From assembly GCA_034717695.1 (NCBI GenBank), contig JAYELS010000058.1, positions 56,649 through 120,648 of the forward strand: a stretch of DNA of 64,000 nucleotides, given 5' to 3'. The DNA is from NAT127 sp034717695. Lineage in GTDB: Bacteria; Pseudomonadota; Gammaproteobacteria; Pseudomonadales; Porticoccaceae. A model generated the notes under the pieces. That model saw only the letters and a program-made list of their open reading frames with translations, was not told the origin of the DNA and did no database searches. Shown in pieces: positions 1 to 8,183 of this stretch (the stretch's first letter is position 1; the number at the start of each line of letters is the position of its first letter). The position numbers were made by a program, and so were the translations under genes.

Positions 1-46
1 CACCAAAGCCATCACCACAACCACCCTTACCCCGGAGGAGTTTCCC

Positions 47-823
47 ATGTCGGGTCGTTACCAGGATAAACCCGTTCTCGTCACCGCCGCGGCCGCCGGC
101 ATCGGCGCCGCCACCGCCGAGGCTTTCGCCCGTGAGGGCGCCCGGTTGATGCTCTCCGACATCAACGTGGCGGGCGGCGAAGCCATGGTGGAGAAGCTTC
201 GCCAGCAGGGGACCGAAGCCCATTTCCTGCGGGCCGACTGCACCAGCGAGGAGGAGGTGAAGGGATTGGTGGCGAAGACTGTCGAAACCCTCGGCGGGCT
301 CGCCGTTGCCACCAATATCGTCGGCGACGTGGTGGGGGACGCCCATGGGCCCGAGTTCCACACCCAGAGCACGGCGGGCTGGAACGGTACCCTCGCCGTC
401 AGCCTCAACAGTGTCTACCTGTGCATGAAGCACGAGATCGCCCACATGATCGAGCACGGTGGCGGCGCCATCTGCAACGTCACGTCCCTCGCCGCGCTGC
501 TTTATGTGCCGGAGTCCGGCGCGGCCTACGCGGCGGCCAAGGCGGGGGTGGTGCAGCTCACCAGGTTCGCGGCGGTGACCTATGCCGACCGGGGTGTCCG
601 GGTCAATTGCATCGCCCCCGGGGTGACGCCCACCGCCGCCTACTTCAAGGGCGGCGAGGAGATGGGCAATAGGGTCATCAGCCGCCTGCTGGAGGGCCAC
701 GCCATCAAGCGGCTGATCGAGCCCGCCGAGCAGGCCGCCGCCATGCTCTGGCTGTGCTCCGATGATGCCGCCATGGTCACCGGCCATGTGCTGCCGGTGG
801 ACGGGGGCTGGACCGCCCGCTGA
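47..823 (+). CDS. short-chain dehydrogenase/reductase (SDR)
   Basis: Predicted cytoplasmic NAD(P)-dependent SDR acting on a hydroxyl or keto group; substrate unknown. At 258 residues it has the classical SDR length. The catalytic Y161-x3-K165 is preceded by S147 in NVTSLAAL, and the C-terminus carries the usual VTGHVLPVDGGW tail. The cofactor loop reads TAAAAGIG (residues 13-20) instead of TGxxxGIG, so the first glycine is an alanine. A GGAGGAG ribosome-binding site ends 7 bases before the ATG. It is clearly paralogous to the SDR at 2965-3783, sharing MKHEIA and EHGGGAI blocks. It is convergent with the LLM gene downstream, from which a perfect 26-bp palindrome separates it. Confidence 0.9.
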   Translation: MSGRYQDKPVLVTAAAAGIGAATAEAFAREGARLMLSDINVAGGEAMVEKLRQQGTEAHFLRADCTSEEEVKGLVAKTVETLGGLAVATNIVGDVVGDAHGPEFHTQSTAGWNGTLAVSLNSVYLCMKHEIAHMIEHGGGAICNVTSLAALLYVPESGAAYAAAKAGVVQLTRFAAVTYADRGVRVNCIAPGVTPTAAYFKGGEEMGNRVISRLLEGHAIKRLIEPAEQAAAMLWLCSDDAAMVTGHVLPVDGGWTAR

Positions 824-853
824 GGGCGAGACCGGGTCGGCGCTCCGGAAACA

Positions 854-879
854 ACAACGCCCGCGATCGCGGGCGTTGT
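854..879. terminator. perfect 26-bp palindrome between convergent genes
   Basis: Every base from 854 to 866 pairs with 867 to 879, centred on CGATCG. A transcript of either strand would fold into a long GC-rich hairpin. It lies between the stop of the SDR at 823 and the stop of the convergent LLM gene at 912, where a bidirectional terminator is expected. No run of T follows on either side, so a role in intrinsic termination is inferred from position and symmetry only. Confidence 0.6.
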
Positions 880-911
880 CGGTGTGGCGCCTTGCCTCGG
901 GCAAAGGGGCA

Positions 912-1913
912 TCAGCCCTTCAGGAGCCGCGCCAGGGCCCGCATGTTGCCCTGGCGGTCGGCGTGGCCGGGCATGTTGGTGACAAAGGCGGAAACGCCGA
1001 GATTTTCCAGCCCGTCGAGCAGTGCCTTTACCTCCGCCTCGGTGCCCATCACGGTATCGAAGCCGGCGAGGTACTCGGTGAGATCCTCCCCCAGTTCATC
1101 CAGCAGGCGGGCATTCCTGCCGCCGGCCACCACGTGCTCCGAGGGGTCGTAGCGGCGCTGCAATTCGGCGAGGGCGGGGCGCAGGTGCTCCGGCACCCGG
1201 GCCAGCAGCTCGGGGGTGCGGATCGCCATGCCGTTCACCACGATAAAAGCCTTGAGGTCGTCGATGGCCTCGCGGCGGCTGGGGCGGATCGAGCAGAACG
1301 CGGTCACCTGGATATCCACCTCGTCGGGATTGCGGCCGGCGTCGATGGCCCCCTGGCGCACGGCGGCGATCTTGCGGGCGGTGAGGTCGAGGTCCATGTT
1401 GGTGAACATGATCACCCCGTCGGCCTTTTCGCCGGCCAGCTTCAGTGCCTTGGGGCCGAACGCCGAGTAGTAGATGGGCGTCTTGCAGGGCAGGTGCAGG
1501 GGGGCGACATGGGCGCCCTGGTAGGTGGCGGGTTTGCCGTCGAGCAGATCCTTCAGGGCATCCCAATACTCGCGGATCTCCACCTGGGTGGCGGGGTGCA
1601 GGCCCGCCGCCATCACGTTGCTGCCGCCGGTGGCAAGGCCCATGGCGATGCGGCCACCGCTCAGGGATTGCAGGGTGGCGAGGCTGCTGGCGGCCACCAG
1701 TGGGTGGCGCAGGAACGGCGAGGTCACCCAGGGGGTGATGGTGGCCCGGTCGGTTTCCAGGGCGGCGATGGTCATCGAGATGTACAGCTCCCGCCAGCCG
1801 GCCGGCGAGTCGCCGATGCCGATGATGTCGTAGCCCAGTTCGTTGGACAGGCGCAGTTCCTCGCGAAAGGTCTCGACACTCTCGCCCCACAGGTGGCATA
1901 CCCCGAGTTTCAT
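912..1913 (-). CDS. LLM-class flavin-dependent oxidoreductase
   Basis: Luciferase-like monooxygenase family protein of 333 residues, predicted to use reduced FMN or F420 to oxidise an organic substrate in the cytoplasm. Family features include the start MKLGVCHLWGESVE, the ELGYDIIGIGDSP block after helix 1, the conserved LSGGRIAMGLATGG segment, and the ADGVIMFTN region. I chose the ATG at 1913 because AAGGAGA lies just upstream and family proteins begin at MKLGV; the open frame continues upstream to 1997 without support. It is divergent from the mla-type operon. The substrate cannot be deduced. It is the first of five LLM genes in the window. Confidence 0.87.
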   Translation of the reverse strand: MKLGVCHLWGESVETFREELRLSNELGYDIIGIGDSPAGWRELYISMTIAALETDRATITPWVTSPFLRHPLVAASSLATLQSLSGGRIAMGLATGGSNVMAAGLHPATQVEIREYWDALKDLLDGKPATYQGAHVAPLHLPCKTPIYYSAFGPKALKLAGEKADGVIMFTNMDLDLTARKIAAVRQGAIDAGRNPDEVDIQVTAFCSIRPSRREAIDDLKAFIVVNGMAIRTPELLARVPEHLRPALAELQRRYDPSEHVVAGGRNARLLDELGEDLTEYLAGFDTVMGTEAEVKALLDGLENLGVSAFVTNMPGHADRQGNMRALARLLKG

Positions 1914-2060
1914 GCTGGTCTCCTTTGTGATCCGGTTATCTTGTGCTCGACGCTTTTTGGCAGGCGGTACTTTCCCGGCAATCCCCGCCGCCGTCAACCC
2001 GCTTGCCTGGGGCCCCTGGCGAGGCCCCGCGTTTTTATGCCGGGCTTGCGCGGGCCCGGC

Positions 2061-2089
2061 TTACATTCCCCGTCCGCTGTGGTTATGCT
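2061..2089 (+). promoter_or_regulatory. candidate sigma70 promoter for the mla-type operon
   Basis: TTACAT at 2061-2066 and TATGCT at 2084-2089 are separated by 17 bases. The predicted start of transcription is about 25 bases before the ATG at 2123. Both hexamers are imperfect, and the match is by eye only. Confidence 0.4.
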
Positions 2090-2122
2090 CGCACCATCGG
2101 CTTTGGGGGTGTGACGGCAGAG

Positions 2123-2938
2123 ATGGGCAATTCCGCGACAGAGGATCTGGTCAATATCCGCAATGTCAGCTTCGCCTATGAAGAGCGGGCGATCCTCAGG
2201 GACATCAACCTGCGGGTGCCCCGGGGCAAGGTGGTGGCCATCATGGGCAGCAGCGGCTGTGGCAAGACCACCCTGTTGCGCCTGATCGGCGGCCAGTTGC
2301 GCCCCACCCGGGGCGATGTGGTGGTGGACGGCCAGTCGGTGCCGGCCCTCGCCACCCGGGAGCTGGTCCAGCTGCGCCGCAAGATGGGCATGCTGTTCCA
2401 GATGGGCGCCCTGTTCACCGACATGAACGTGTTCGACAACGTCGCCTTCCAGATGCGGGAGCACACCGATCTGCCGGAGGCGATGATCCGCGACCTGACC
2501 CTGATGAAGCTCCACGCCGTGGGCCTGCGGGGCGCCTGGAAGCTGATGCCCTCGGAACTCTCCGGCGGCATGGCCCGCCGCGTGGCCCTGGCCCGGGCCA
2601 TCGCCCTCGACCCGATGCTGATCATGTACGACGAGCCCTTCGCGGGCCTCGACCCCATTTCCCTGGCGGTGATCGGGCGGCTGATCCGCACCCTCAACGA
2701 CGCCCTCGGGGCCACCTCCATCGTGGTGACCCACGATGTGCAGGAATCCCTCAAGATCGTCGATTATGTCTACCTGGTGTCGGACGGCGCAGTGATCGCC
2801 GAGGGTTCGGTGGACGACATTCACCGCTCCGCCGACCCCTACGTGCGCCAGTTTGTCGACGCCCGGGCCGACGGCCCGGTGGCTTTCCATTACCCCGCCG
2901 AGGATTACCGCGCCATGCTGCTGGATGGCCGCGGATGA
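2123..2938 (+). CDS. mlaF: MlaF-like ABC transporter ATP-binding protein
   Basis: ATPase subunit of an MCE/Mla-type ABC system that moves phospholipids or other hydrophobic compounds between outer and inner membranes. All ABC motifs are visible in order: Walker A GSSGCGKTT, Q-loop FQMGALF, signature LSGGMARRVALARA, Walker B LIMYDEPFAGLDP and the switch VVTHD. The 271-residue length fits MlaF. I chose the ATG at 2123; a GTG at 2111 is an alternative, and the frame opens further upstream without a good start. It heads the operon mlaF-SDR-mlaE-mlaD-mlaC-mlaB and ends in an ATGA overlap with the frame that contains the next SDR. Confidence 0.92.
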   Translation: MGNSATEDLVNIRNVSFAYEERAILRDINLRVPRGKVVAIMGSSGCGKTTLLRLIGGQLRPTRGDVVVDGQSVPALATRELVQLRRKMGMLFQMGALFTDMNVFDNVAFQMREHTDLPEAMIRDLTLMKLHAVGLRGAWKLMPSELSGGMARRVALARAIALDPMLIMYDEPFAGLDPISLAVIGRLIRTLNDALGATSIVVTHDVQESLKIVDYVYLVSDGAVIAEGSVDDIHRSADPYVRQFVDARADGPVAFHYPAEDYRAMLLDGRG

Positions 2939-2964
2939 CCGGCCCGGATCGCGAGGAGCATTCC

Positions 2965-3783
2965 ATGGGACGATTTACCGACAGGGTGGTGCTGGTGGCC
3001 GGTGGCGCCAGTGGCATCGGCGCCGCCACCAGCGAGGCCTTTGCCCGGGAGGGCGCCCGGGTGGTGATCGCCGACATCCAGGATGAGCGTGGCGAGGCCC
3101 TGGCCGCGCGCATCGGCACCGGTGGCGGCCGCGCCCGCTACCTGCACTGCGACTGCACCGATGGCGCCCAGGTGGCCCGCACGGTGGCGCGGGTGGTGGC
3201 GGAGTTCGGCGGCCTTGACGTGGCCGCCAATGTGCTCGGCGGCGCCCACCGGGACGATGTGCCGGGCAACAGCGTGCACAACACCGGCGAGGAGGCCTTC
3301 GACGCCACCCTGGCCATTTCCCTGCGCAGCATCTTCCTGCTGATGAAGCACGAGATTGCCCAGATGATGGAGCACGGCGGCGGCGCCATCGTCAATGTCT
3401 CGTCCATGGCCTCCAAGGCGGCGGAACGGCACGCCACCCTGGCCTACGGCATCGCCAAGGCGGGGCTCAACCACCTCACCCAGTTCGCCGCCACCGATTA
3501 CGCCCGCCACAATATCCGCGTCAACGCCATCCTCCCCGGCATCACCGCCACCCCCATGTTGCGCAACCTGTTCAGCGAGACGGAGATCGTCGAGATGTGC
3601 GCCGGCCAGCAGGCCATCGCCCGGGCGGTGGAGCCCCATGAGCAGGCCAACGCCATCCTCTGGCTGGCGTCCGACGAGGCGGCGATGATCACCGGGGTAC
3701 TGTTGCCGGTGGACGGCGGGCGCGGGGCCTTTGGCCTGCAGGGGCCGCCGGCCTCGGCGGTGGCGAGGCAGTTGCGTCAATGA
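2965..3783 (+). CDS. SDR embedded in the mla-type operon
   Basis: Classical SDR of 272 residues. The cofactor motif is AGGASGIG, with Ala where Thr is usual. The catalytic YGIAK follows NVSSMAS, and the tail is GVLLPVDGG. I chose the ATG at 2965 because GCGAGGAG sits 6-13 bases upstream and the protein then starts MGRFTDRVV; an in-frame ATG at 2935 overlaps the mlaF stop and would add 10 residues. Its stop overlaps the mlaE start as ATGA, so it is translated as part of the transporter operon. Mla operons normally have no enzyme gene at this point, which suggests that import and first oxidation or reduction of the cargo are coupled (inference). Confidence 0.9.
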   Translation: MGRFTDRVVLVAGGASGIGAATSEAFAREGARVVIADIQDERGEALAARIGTGGGRARYLHCDCTDGAQVARTVARVVAEFGGLDVAANVLGGAHRDDVPGNSVHNTGEEAFDATLAISLRSIFLLMKHEIAQMMEHGGGAIVNVSSMASKAAERHATLAYGIAKAGLNHLTQFAATDYARHNIRVNAILPGITATPMLRNLFSETEIVEMCAGQQAIARAVEPHEQANAILWLASDEAAMITGVLLPVDGGRGAFGLQGPPASAVARQLRQ

Positions 3784-4583
3784 CCTCGCCACTGACGCTT
3801 CCCGCACGGTTGATCAGGGCCCTGGGCCACCGGGTCACCGACAACCTGATCAGCCTCGGCATCGCCGCGCGGTTCTTCGTCGCCCTGCTGACGTCGTCCG
3901 CCATCTGCCTGCGCCGCCCCGGGCTGGTGGTGCGGGAGATGTACTTCATCGGGGTGATGTCCCTGGTGATCATCCTGGTGTCGGGGCTGTTCGTCGGCCT
4001 GGTGTTGGGCCTGCAGATGTACGACACCCTGGAGCGCTTCGGCTCCGGCGACATCGTCGGCATGGTAGTGGCCCTGTCCCTGGTGCGGGAGCTGGGGCCG
4101 GTGCTCTCGGCGCTGCTCATTTCGAGCCGCGCGGGCTCGGCGGTGACGGCGGAGATCGGCCTGATGAAAACCACCGAGCAACTGAGCGCCATGGAGATGA
4201 TGGCCATCCAGCCGGTGGCCCGGGTGGTGGCGCCGCGCTTCTGGGCCGGGGTTTTCTCGGTGCCCCTGCTCACCTCGATTTTCAACGTCACCGGCATCTT
4301 TGGCGGCTACCTGGTGGCGGTGCACCTGCTCGGGGTGGATGCCGGCACCTTCTGGTCGCAGATGCAGTCGGCGGTGGATTTCCGTATCGACGTGGTCAAC
4401 GGCATCATCAAGAGCGTCTTTTTTGCCGTGGCCATCATTTTCATCGCGGTCTATCAGGGCTACCACGCCACCCCCACCGCCGAGGGGGTCTCCCTCGCCA
4501 CCACCCAGACGGTGGTGAAGTCGGCGCTGGTGGTGCTGGGGATGGATTTCGTCCTGACCGCCTTCATGTTCAGGGGCCTTTAG
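3780..4583 (+). CDS. mlaE: MlaE-like ABC permease
   Basis: Inner-membrane permease of the MCE/Mla-type ABC transporter, 267 residues, the family's usual size. Family markers include the GLFVGLVLGLQMYDTL segment, the conserved RELGPVLSALLISSRAGSA region, which packs near the ATPase, and several long hydrophobic helices (about residues 60-85, 150-180, 200-225 and 240-262). The start ATG overlaps the SDR stop (ATGA). It would partner with the ATPase at 2123 and the MCE protein at 4599. It is assigned by family pattern with high certainty; the substrate is not known. Confidence 0.93.
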   Translation: MTSPLTLPARLIRALGHRVTDNLISLGIAARFFVALLTSSAICLRRPGLVVREMYFIGVMSLVIILVSGLFVGLVLGLQMYDTLERFGSGDIVGMVVALSLVRELGPVLSALLISSRAGSAVTAEIGLMKTTEQLSAMEMMAIQPVARVVAPRFWAGVFSVPLLTSIFNVTGIFGGYLVAVHLLGVDAGTFWSQMQSAVDFRIDVVNGIIKSVFFAVAIIFIAVYQGYHATPTAEGVSLATTQTVVKSALVVLGMDFVLTAFMFRGL

Positions 4584-4598
4584 GCCGGGAGTAGCGCA

Positions 4599-5069
4599 AT
4601 GAACCGCCAGGTGCTGGATTTCTGGGTTGGCCTTTTCGTCGCCGTGGGCATTGCCGCCACGGTGTTCATCGCCCTGCAGGTGGCGAACCTCACCACCCTG
4701 CAGCGGGGCGCGGTCTACACCGTGCAAGCGGAGTTCGACAATATCGGCGGCCTCAAGGTGCGGGCCCCGGTGAAGAGCGCCGGGGTCACCGTGGGTCGGG
4801 TGAGCGACATCCGCTACGACAGCGACCAGCACAAGGCGGTGGTGAGCCTCGCCATCGACAGCCAGTATCAATTCAGCGCCGATACCTCCCTCAGCATTCT
4901 CACCTCCGGGCTGCTCGGCGAGCAGTACATCGGCGTGCAGAGCGGCAGCGATGCCGAGCTGCTCCAGGACGGCGATGTGGTGTGGCTCACCTCCTCCGCC
5001 ATCGTGCTGGAAAACCTCATCGGCGAGGTGCTGTTCAACCGCGCCCAGGACGGAGGGACCACGCAATGA
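4599..5069 (+). CDS. mlaD: MlaD-like MCE-domain substrate-binding protein
   Basis: Periplasm-facing MCE protein anchored by one N-terminal membrane helix (about residues 8-28, FWVGLFVAVGIAATVFIAL). The MCE domain follows, with AEFDNIGGLKVRAPVKSAG and the VTVGRVSDIRYD strand, and GLLGEQYIGVQ near the C-terminus. The 156-residue length matches short proteobacterial MlaD rather than multi-MCE PqiB/YebT proteins. A hexamer would form the hydrophobic tunnel feeding MlaFE. The stop lies 4 bases inside the mlaC start region. Confidence 0.93.
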   Translation: MNRQVLDFWVGLFVAVGIAATVFIALQVANLTTLQRGAVYTVQAEFDNIGGLKVRAPVKSAGVTVGRVSDIRYDSDQHKAVVSLAIDSQYQFSADTSLSILTSGLLGEQYIGVQSGSDAELLQDGDVVWLTSSAIVLENLIGEVLFNRAQDGGTTQ

Positions 5070-5677
5070 AAACGCTGATCACCCAGCTGTGGCTGCTCGC
5101 CTGCCTGCTGTTGGCCGTCGCGGTTGAGGCCGAGCCCCTGGAGCCCCGGCGCCTGGTGGAGCTCACCGTCGATGAGGTGATGGCGGACATGAAGGCCAGC
5201 GCCGAGACCTATACCCGCGACCCCGCCGCCCTCCAGGCCATGGTGATCGAGCGGGTCGGCCCCCACTTCAACTTCCCGCGCATGGCGCAGCTGGCCATGG
5301 CACGCCACTGGGCCACCGCCACGCCGGCCCAGCGGCGCGCCATCGCGGGGGAGTTCCGCACCCTGCTGGCGCGCACTTACGCCAACGCCATGTTCGAATA
5401 CCGCGACGCCCCCATCCGGGTGATGGGGGAGCAAAAAAGCAATCCCCGCAACCGGGTGGTCAAGCTCCGCCTCGACTCCCCCAGCGGCCAGCCGGTGGAC
5501 CTGCTGGTGCGCCTCGAAAACCGCAACGAGCGCTGGCAGGTGATCGACGTGGTGGTGGGGGGCATCAGCCTGGTGATCACCTACAGGGGCGCCTTCAACG
5601 ACCGCATCGGCAAATCCGGCATCGATGGGCTGATCGCCGACATGCGCGGCAACAACCTCGGGGTCAGCGTCCAGTGA
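5066..5677 (+). CDS. mlaC: MlaC-like periplasmic lipid/sterol shuttle
   Basis: Soluble periplasmic carrier of the Mla family, 203 residues. A Sec signal peptide is clear: MKTLITQ followed by a Leu/Ala-rich core and a likely cleavage near VEA (residue 22). The ABC_tran_auxiliary/Ttg2D core follows, including VGPHFNFPRMAQLAMARHW and VVGGISLVITYRGAFN. The ATG at 5066 overlaps the mlaD stop. It would shuttle hydrophobic cargo between an outer-membrane partner and MlaFEDB. No mlaA is present in this window. Confidence 0.92.
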   Translation: MKTLITQLWLLACLLLAVAVEAEPLEPRRLVELTVDEVMADMKASAETYTRDPAALQAMVIERVGPHFNFPRMAQLAMARHWATATPAQRRAIAGEFRTLLARTYANAMFEYRDAPIRVMGEQKSNPRNRVVKLRLDSPSGQPVDLLVRLENRNERWQVIDVVVGGISLVITYRGAFNDRIGKSGIDGLIADMRGNNLGVSVQ

Positions 5678-6054
5678 GCGCCGCGAGCGTGCGCCGCGAC
5701 GGGCGGGTGCTTTACCTCGAGGGGGCGGTCACCTTCGCCTCGGCGGCGTCCCTGTTGCCCGCCCTGGAACGCCTGATCGACGACTGTGCCGCCGATTCCG
5801 GCGAGCCCAAGGGGGATGGCCCCGCGCCAACCCTGATTCTCGACTGCGGCGCCTTGGTGAACAGCGACTCCGCCGCCCTGTCCGTGCTGATGGCCGCCAC
5901 CCGCAGGGCGGTTGCCGCGGGTCTGTCCCCCGTCATCGCGGGGCTCGGCGGGCAGCTGGCGAGCCTTTCCCGCCTTTATGGCATCGACCCGATTCTAGGC
6001 CTCGGCGACGTCGTTCGGCAGGAAATCCCTAGTAATAATTTGGAGGTAGAGTGA
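5674..6054 (+). CDS. mlaB: MlaB-like STAS-domain protein
   Basis: Small cytoplasmic STAS protein, 126 residues, predicted to bind the MlaF ATPase and stabilise the transporter. The core includes LILDCGALVNSDSAALSVLMAATRRA, with the serine typical of STAS domains. It starts with GTG at 5674, overlapping the mlaC stop (GTGA). The extreme C-terminus (PSNNLEVE) is encoded by noticeably AT-richer DNA and lies at the border of the defence island, so the native end may have been altered by the insertion. It closes the operon. Confidence 0.87.
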   Translation: MSAASVRRDGRVLYLEGAVTFASAASLLPALERLIDDCAADSGEPKGDGPAPTLILDCGALVNSDSAALSVLMAATRRAVAAGLSPVIAGLGGQLASLSRLYGIDPILGLGDVVRQEIPSNNLEVE

Positions 6055-6114
6055 GCGTGCTCGACATTGACAGCGGAATTCCATTCGGGAAGTAGCAACG
6101 CGAGGATTGCAGTT

Positions 6115-7740
6115 ATGCCAGTTCCCATTATTGACCTATTTGCAGGCCCTGGAGGGCTCGGAGAGGGTTTTGCCTCTCTGAGGGGCTACAAGCGTAAACC
6201 ATTCTTCGAAATTGCCCTGTCGATCGAGAAGGACGCTGTTGCACATAAAACTTTGATGCTCAGGGCAGTGTTCAGACGACTACGTGGCACAAGGGACGTC
6301 AAGCACTACTACAGCTACATAAGGGGAGATATCGACGAGCACACTTTCCGCCAAATCCCCGCTGTGGCCCGTGCCTTCAAGCATGCAACCGCAGAGGCGA
6401 GATGCCTGGAACTTGGAAAGTCCGATGAGACCAGTATTGACAGGGATATCCGCGCCGCGCTGCAAGGGCAGGAAACCTGGGTGCTGATAGGTGGCCCGCC
6501 CTGTCAAGCTTATTCCTTGGCGGGACGTTCGCGGCGTGCCAACGACAAGAATTTTCACAAGGATGAAAAACATTTTCTCTACAGGGAATACCTGCGAATC
6601 ATCCAGGTACACAGACCGACTATCTTTGTAATGGAGAACGTCAAGGGGCTATTGTCGTCGAAACATTCCGGGAACCCGATGTTCGAGAAGATCATTGCAG
6701 ACCTGTCGTCACCCTCTGATGGTCTGGAGTATGAAATTCGTTCCTTCACAAAGCGGGGCAGCAGCGACTCTCTTGAGCCTTTGGACTATCTCATTCGTTC
6801 CGAGCATTATGGCATACCGCAGAGCAGACATCGGGTGATCCTGCTCGGTGTGCGGAAGGGGTTCGGTATACCTCAGCATCAGTTGTTGGTGCCTTCATCA
6901 AAGCCGGTGAAGGTCGGCCAGGCCATAGGTGATCTGCCGAAGATTCGGAGCAAACTGTCGCGAGGGGACTCTCTGGAGGCATGGCGTAAAGCCGTTAAGT
7001 CTGCGCCGGACTATGTCAAGGGATGGCGTTCGGAGCTCGAATCCGACATGATCGATTCGATGCATGCCTTTGCCGCCGCAGCGACCAGTTCCACAACGGG
7101 AGGAGCTTTCATTCCATGGAATCCCAGAAAGTCAAGAGAGCCTTCCGAGTTGCAAAAATGGTTGTATGATCGAAGCTTGGGAGGCATATGCCAGCATGAA
7201 GCGCGTTCACACATGGCATCAGATCTGGCCCGATACCTCTTTTCCGCCACCTTTGCCTATTCGCAGGGATATTCCCCTCGACTGGATGTCTTTCCTCCCA
7301 AGCTGTTGCCAGATCACATAAACGTACAATCCTGGAACGTAGCCGAAACCATTCCGTTCAAGGACCGATTCCGCGTGCAATGCAGAAAAGATACCGCAAC
7401 CACAGTGGTAGCTCACATAGCTAAGGATGGTCACTACTATATTCACTATGACCCTTCCCAGTGCAGAAGTCTTACCGTCAGGGAAGCGGCGCGACTGCAG
7501 ACATTTCCCGACAACTACTTTTTTGCTGGTAATCGCACTGAACAATACACACAGGTCGGCAACGCTGTGCCGCCTCTCCTTGCGCACAAGTTGGCCAGAG
7601 TCGTGCGCGGCCTTCTGAGCGAAATGAGCAGAAGGAAGCGCAGATATACAGCCGATTTTATTCAGAGGAGCTCTGCAGGCAGCGTTACGGAAAGTGTTCT
7701 GGAGCCGATTGATGCCTCGTTGCTTGCCGAGGTGGATTAG
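6115..7740 (+). CDS. dcm: DNA (cytosine-5-)-methyltransferase
   Basis: C5-cytosine DNA methyltransferase, 541 residues, transferring methyl from S-adenosylmethionine to a recognition-site cytosine. The motifs run in order. Motif I is DLFAGPGGLGEGF near the N-terminus. Motif IV is GGPPCQAYS with catalytic C130. Motif VI is E174-N-V. Motif VIII is QSRHRVILLGVR. A long target-recognition region follows, then LTVREAARLQTFPD (IX) and QVGNAVPPLLA (X). I chose the ATG at 6115 (GCGAGGA upstream); a TTG at 6067 in the same frame is less likely. It is convergent with vsr, overlapping by 4 bases. It likely protects host DNA from the island's nuclease(s). The recognition sequence cannot be read from the protein. 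Confidence 0.95.
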   Translation: MPVPIIDLFAGPGGLGEGFASLRGYKRKPFFEIALSIEKDAVAHKTLMLRAVFRRLRGTRDVKHYYSYIRGDIDEHTFRQIPAVARAFKHATAEARCLELGKSDETSIDRDIRAALQGQETWVLIGGPPCQAYSLAGRSRRANDKNFHKDEKHFLYREYLRIIQVHRPTIFVMENVKGLLSSKHSGNPMFEKIIADLSSPSDGLEYEIRSFTKRGSSDSLEPLDYLIRSEHYGIPQSRHRVILLGVRKGFGIPQHQLLVPSSKPVKVGQAIGDLPKIRSKLSRGDSLEAWRKAVKSAPDYVKGWRSELESDMIDSMHAFAAAATSSTTGGAFIPWNPRKSREPSELQKWLYDRSLGGICQHEARSHMASDLARYLFSATFAYSQGYSPRLDVFPPKLLPDHINVQSWNVAETIPFKDRFRVQCRKDTATTVVAHIAKDGHYYIHYDPSQCRSLTVREAARLQTFPDNYFFAGNRTEQYTQVGNAVPPLLAHKLARVVRGLLSEMSRRKRRYTADFIQRSSAGSVTESVLEPIDASLLAEVD

Positions 7741-8183
7741 CCAATGGATTGACCAATCTCGAGAGTACTCTGACTGCCGTGAAGCCACTCATCAACCACC
7801 TTCGCTGTTTCTTCGACGGAATGTTTCATTGCGCACTCCCAGACGATAGCTATACGCCAGCCGAGCGCCTTGAGTGCTTCGGCGTGTCGTTTGTCTCGGT
7901 CGACATTGCCTTGGAATTTCCGTATCCAGAAGTCCTCGTTCGTTCGAGGTGTGGTGGTGTAACGACAACCTTCATGTCGATGCCAGAAGCAGCCGTGGAT
8001 GAACACCACAGCTCTGTACTTCGGAAACACAAGGTCGGGAGATCCGGGCAGGTTTCTGGCATGAAGCCGATATCTGAACCCTCTCGCGAACAGAAGGGAG
8101 CGAAGCGTCCGCTCGGGCCAGGTATTCTTTCCGCGAATGCTCGACATCATTCGACTTCGCTGAGGAGTGGTCGGGACGCGCAT
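7737..8183 (-). CDS. vsr: very short patch repair endonuclease Vsr
   Basis: Vsr family mismatch endonuclease, 148 residues, which nicks at T:G mismatches produced by deamination of 5-methylcytosine at Dcm sites. Family features include SRMMSSIRGKNTWPE, GSPDLVFP with catalytic D50, and HGCFWHRHEGC giving C65, H68, H70 and C73. VWEC follows, with C118 completing the zinc site known from E. coli Vsr. The residue aligned with E. coli Thr63 appears to be Ile62. I chose the ATG at 8183; upstream starts are non-ATG and would exceed the usual length. Its 3' end overlaps the dcm stop on the opposite strand. Confidence 0.93.
   Translation of the reverse strand: MRVPTTPQRSRMMSSIRGKNTWPERTLRSLLFARGFRYRLHARNLPGSPDLVFPKYRAVVFIHGCFWHRHEGCRYTTTPRTNEDFWIRKFQGNVDRDKRHAEALKALGWRIAIVWECAMKHSVEETAKVVDEWLHGSQSTLEIGQSIG

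Noticed and set aside
2009..2035. Hairpin GGGGCC/GGCCCC followed by a T run upstream of mlaF
   Set aside because: No plus-strand gene ends before it, and the stem is only 6 bp. It is most likely a chance structure in GC-rich DNA.
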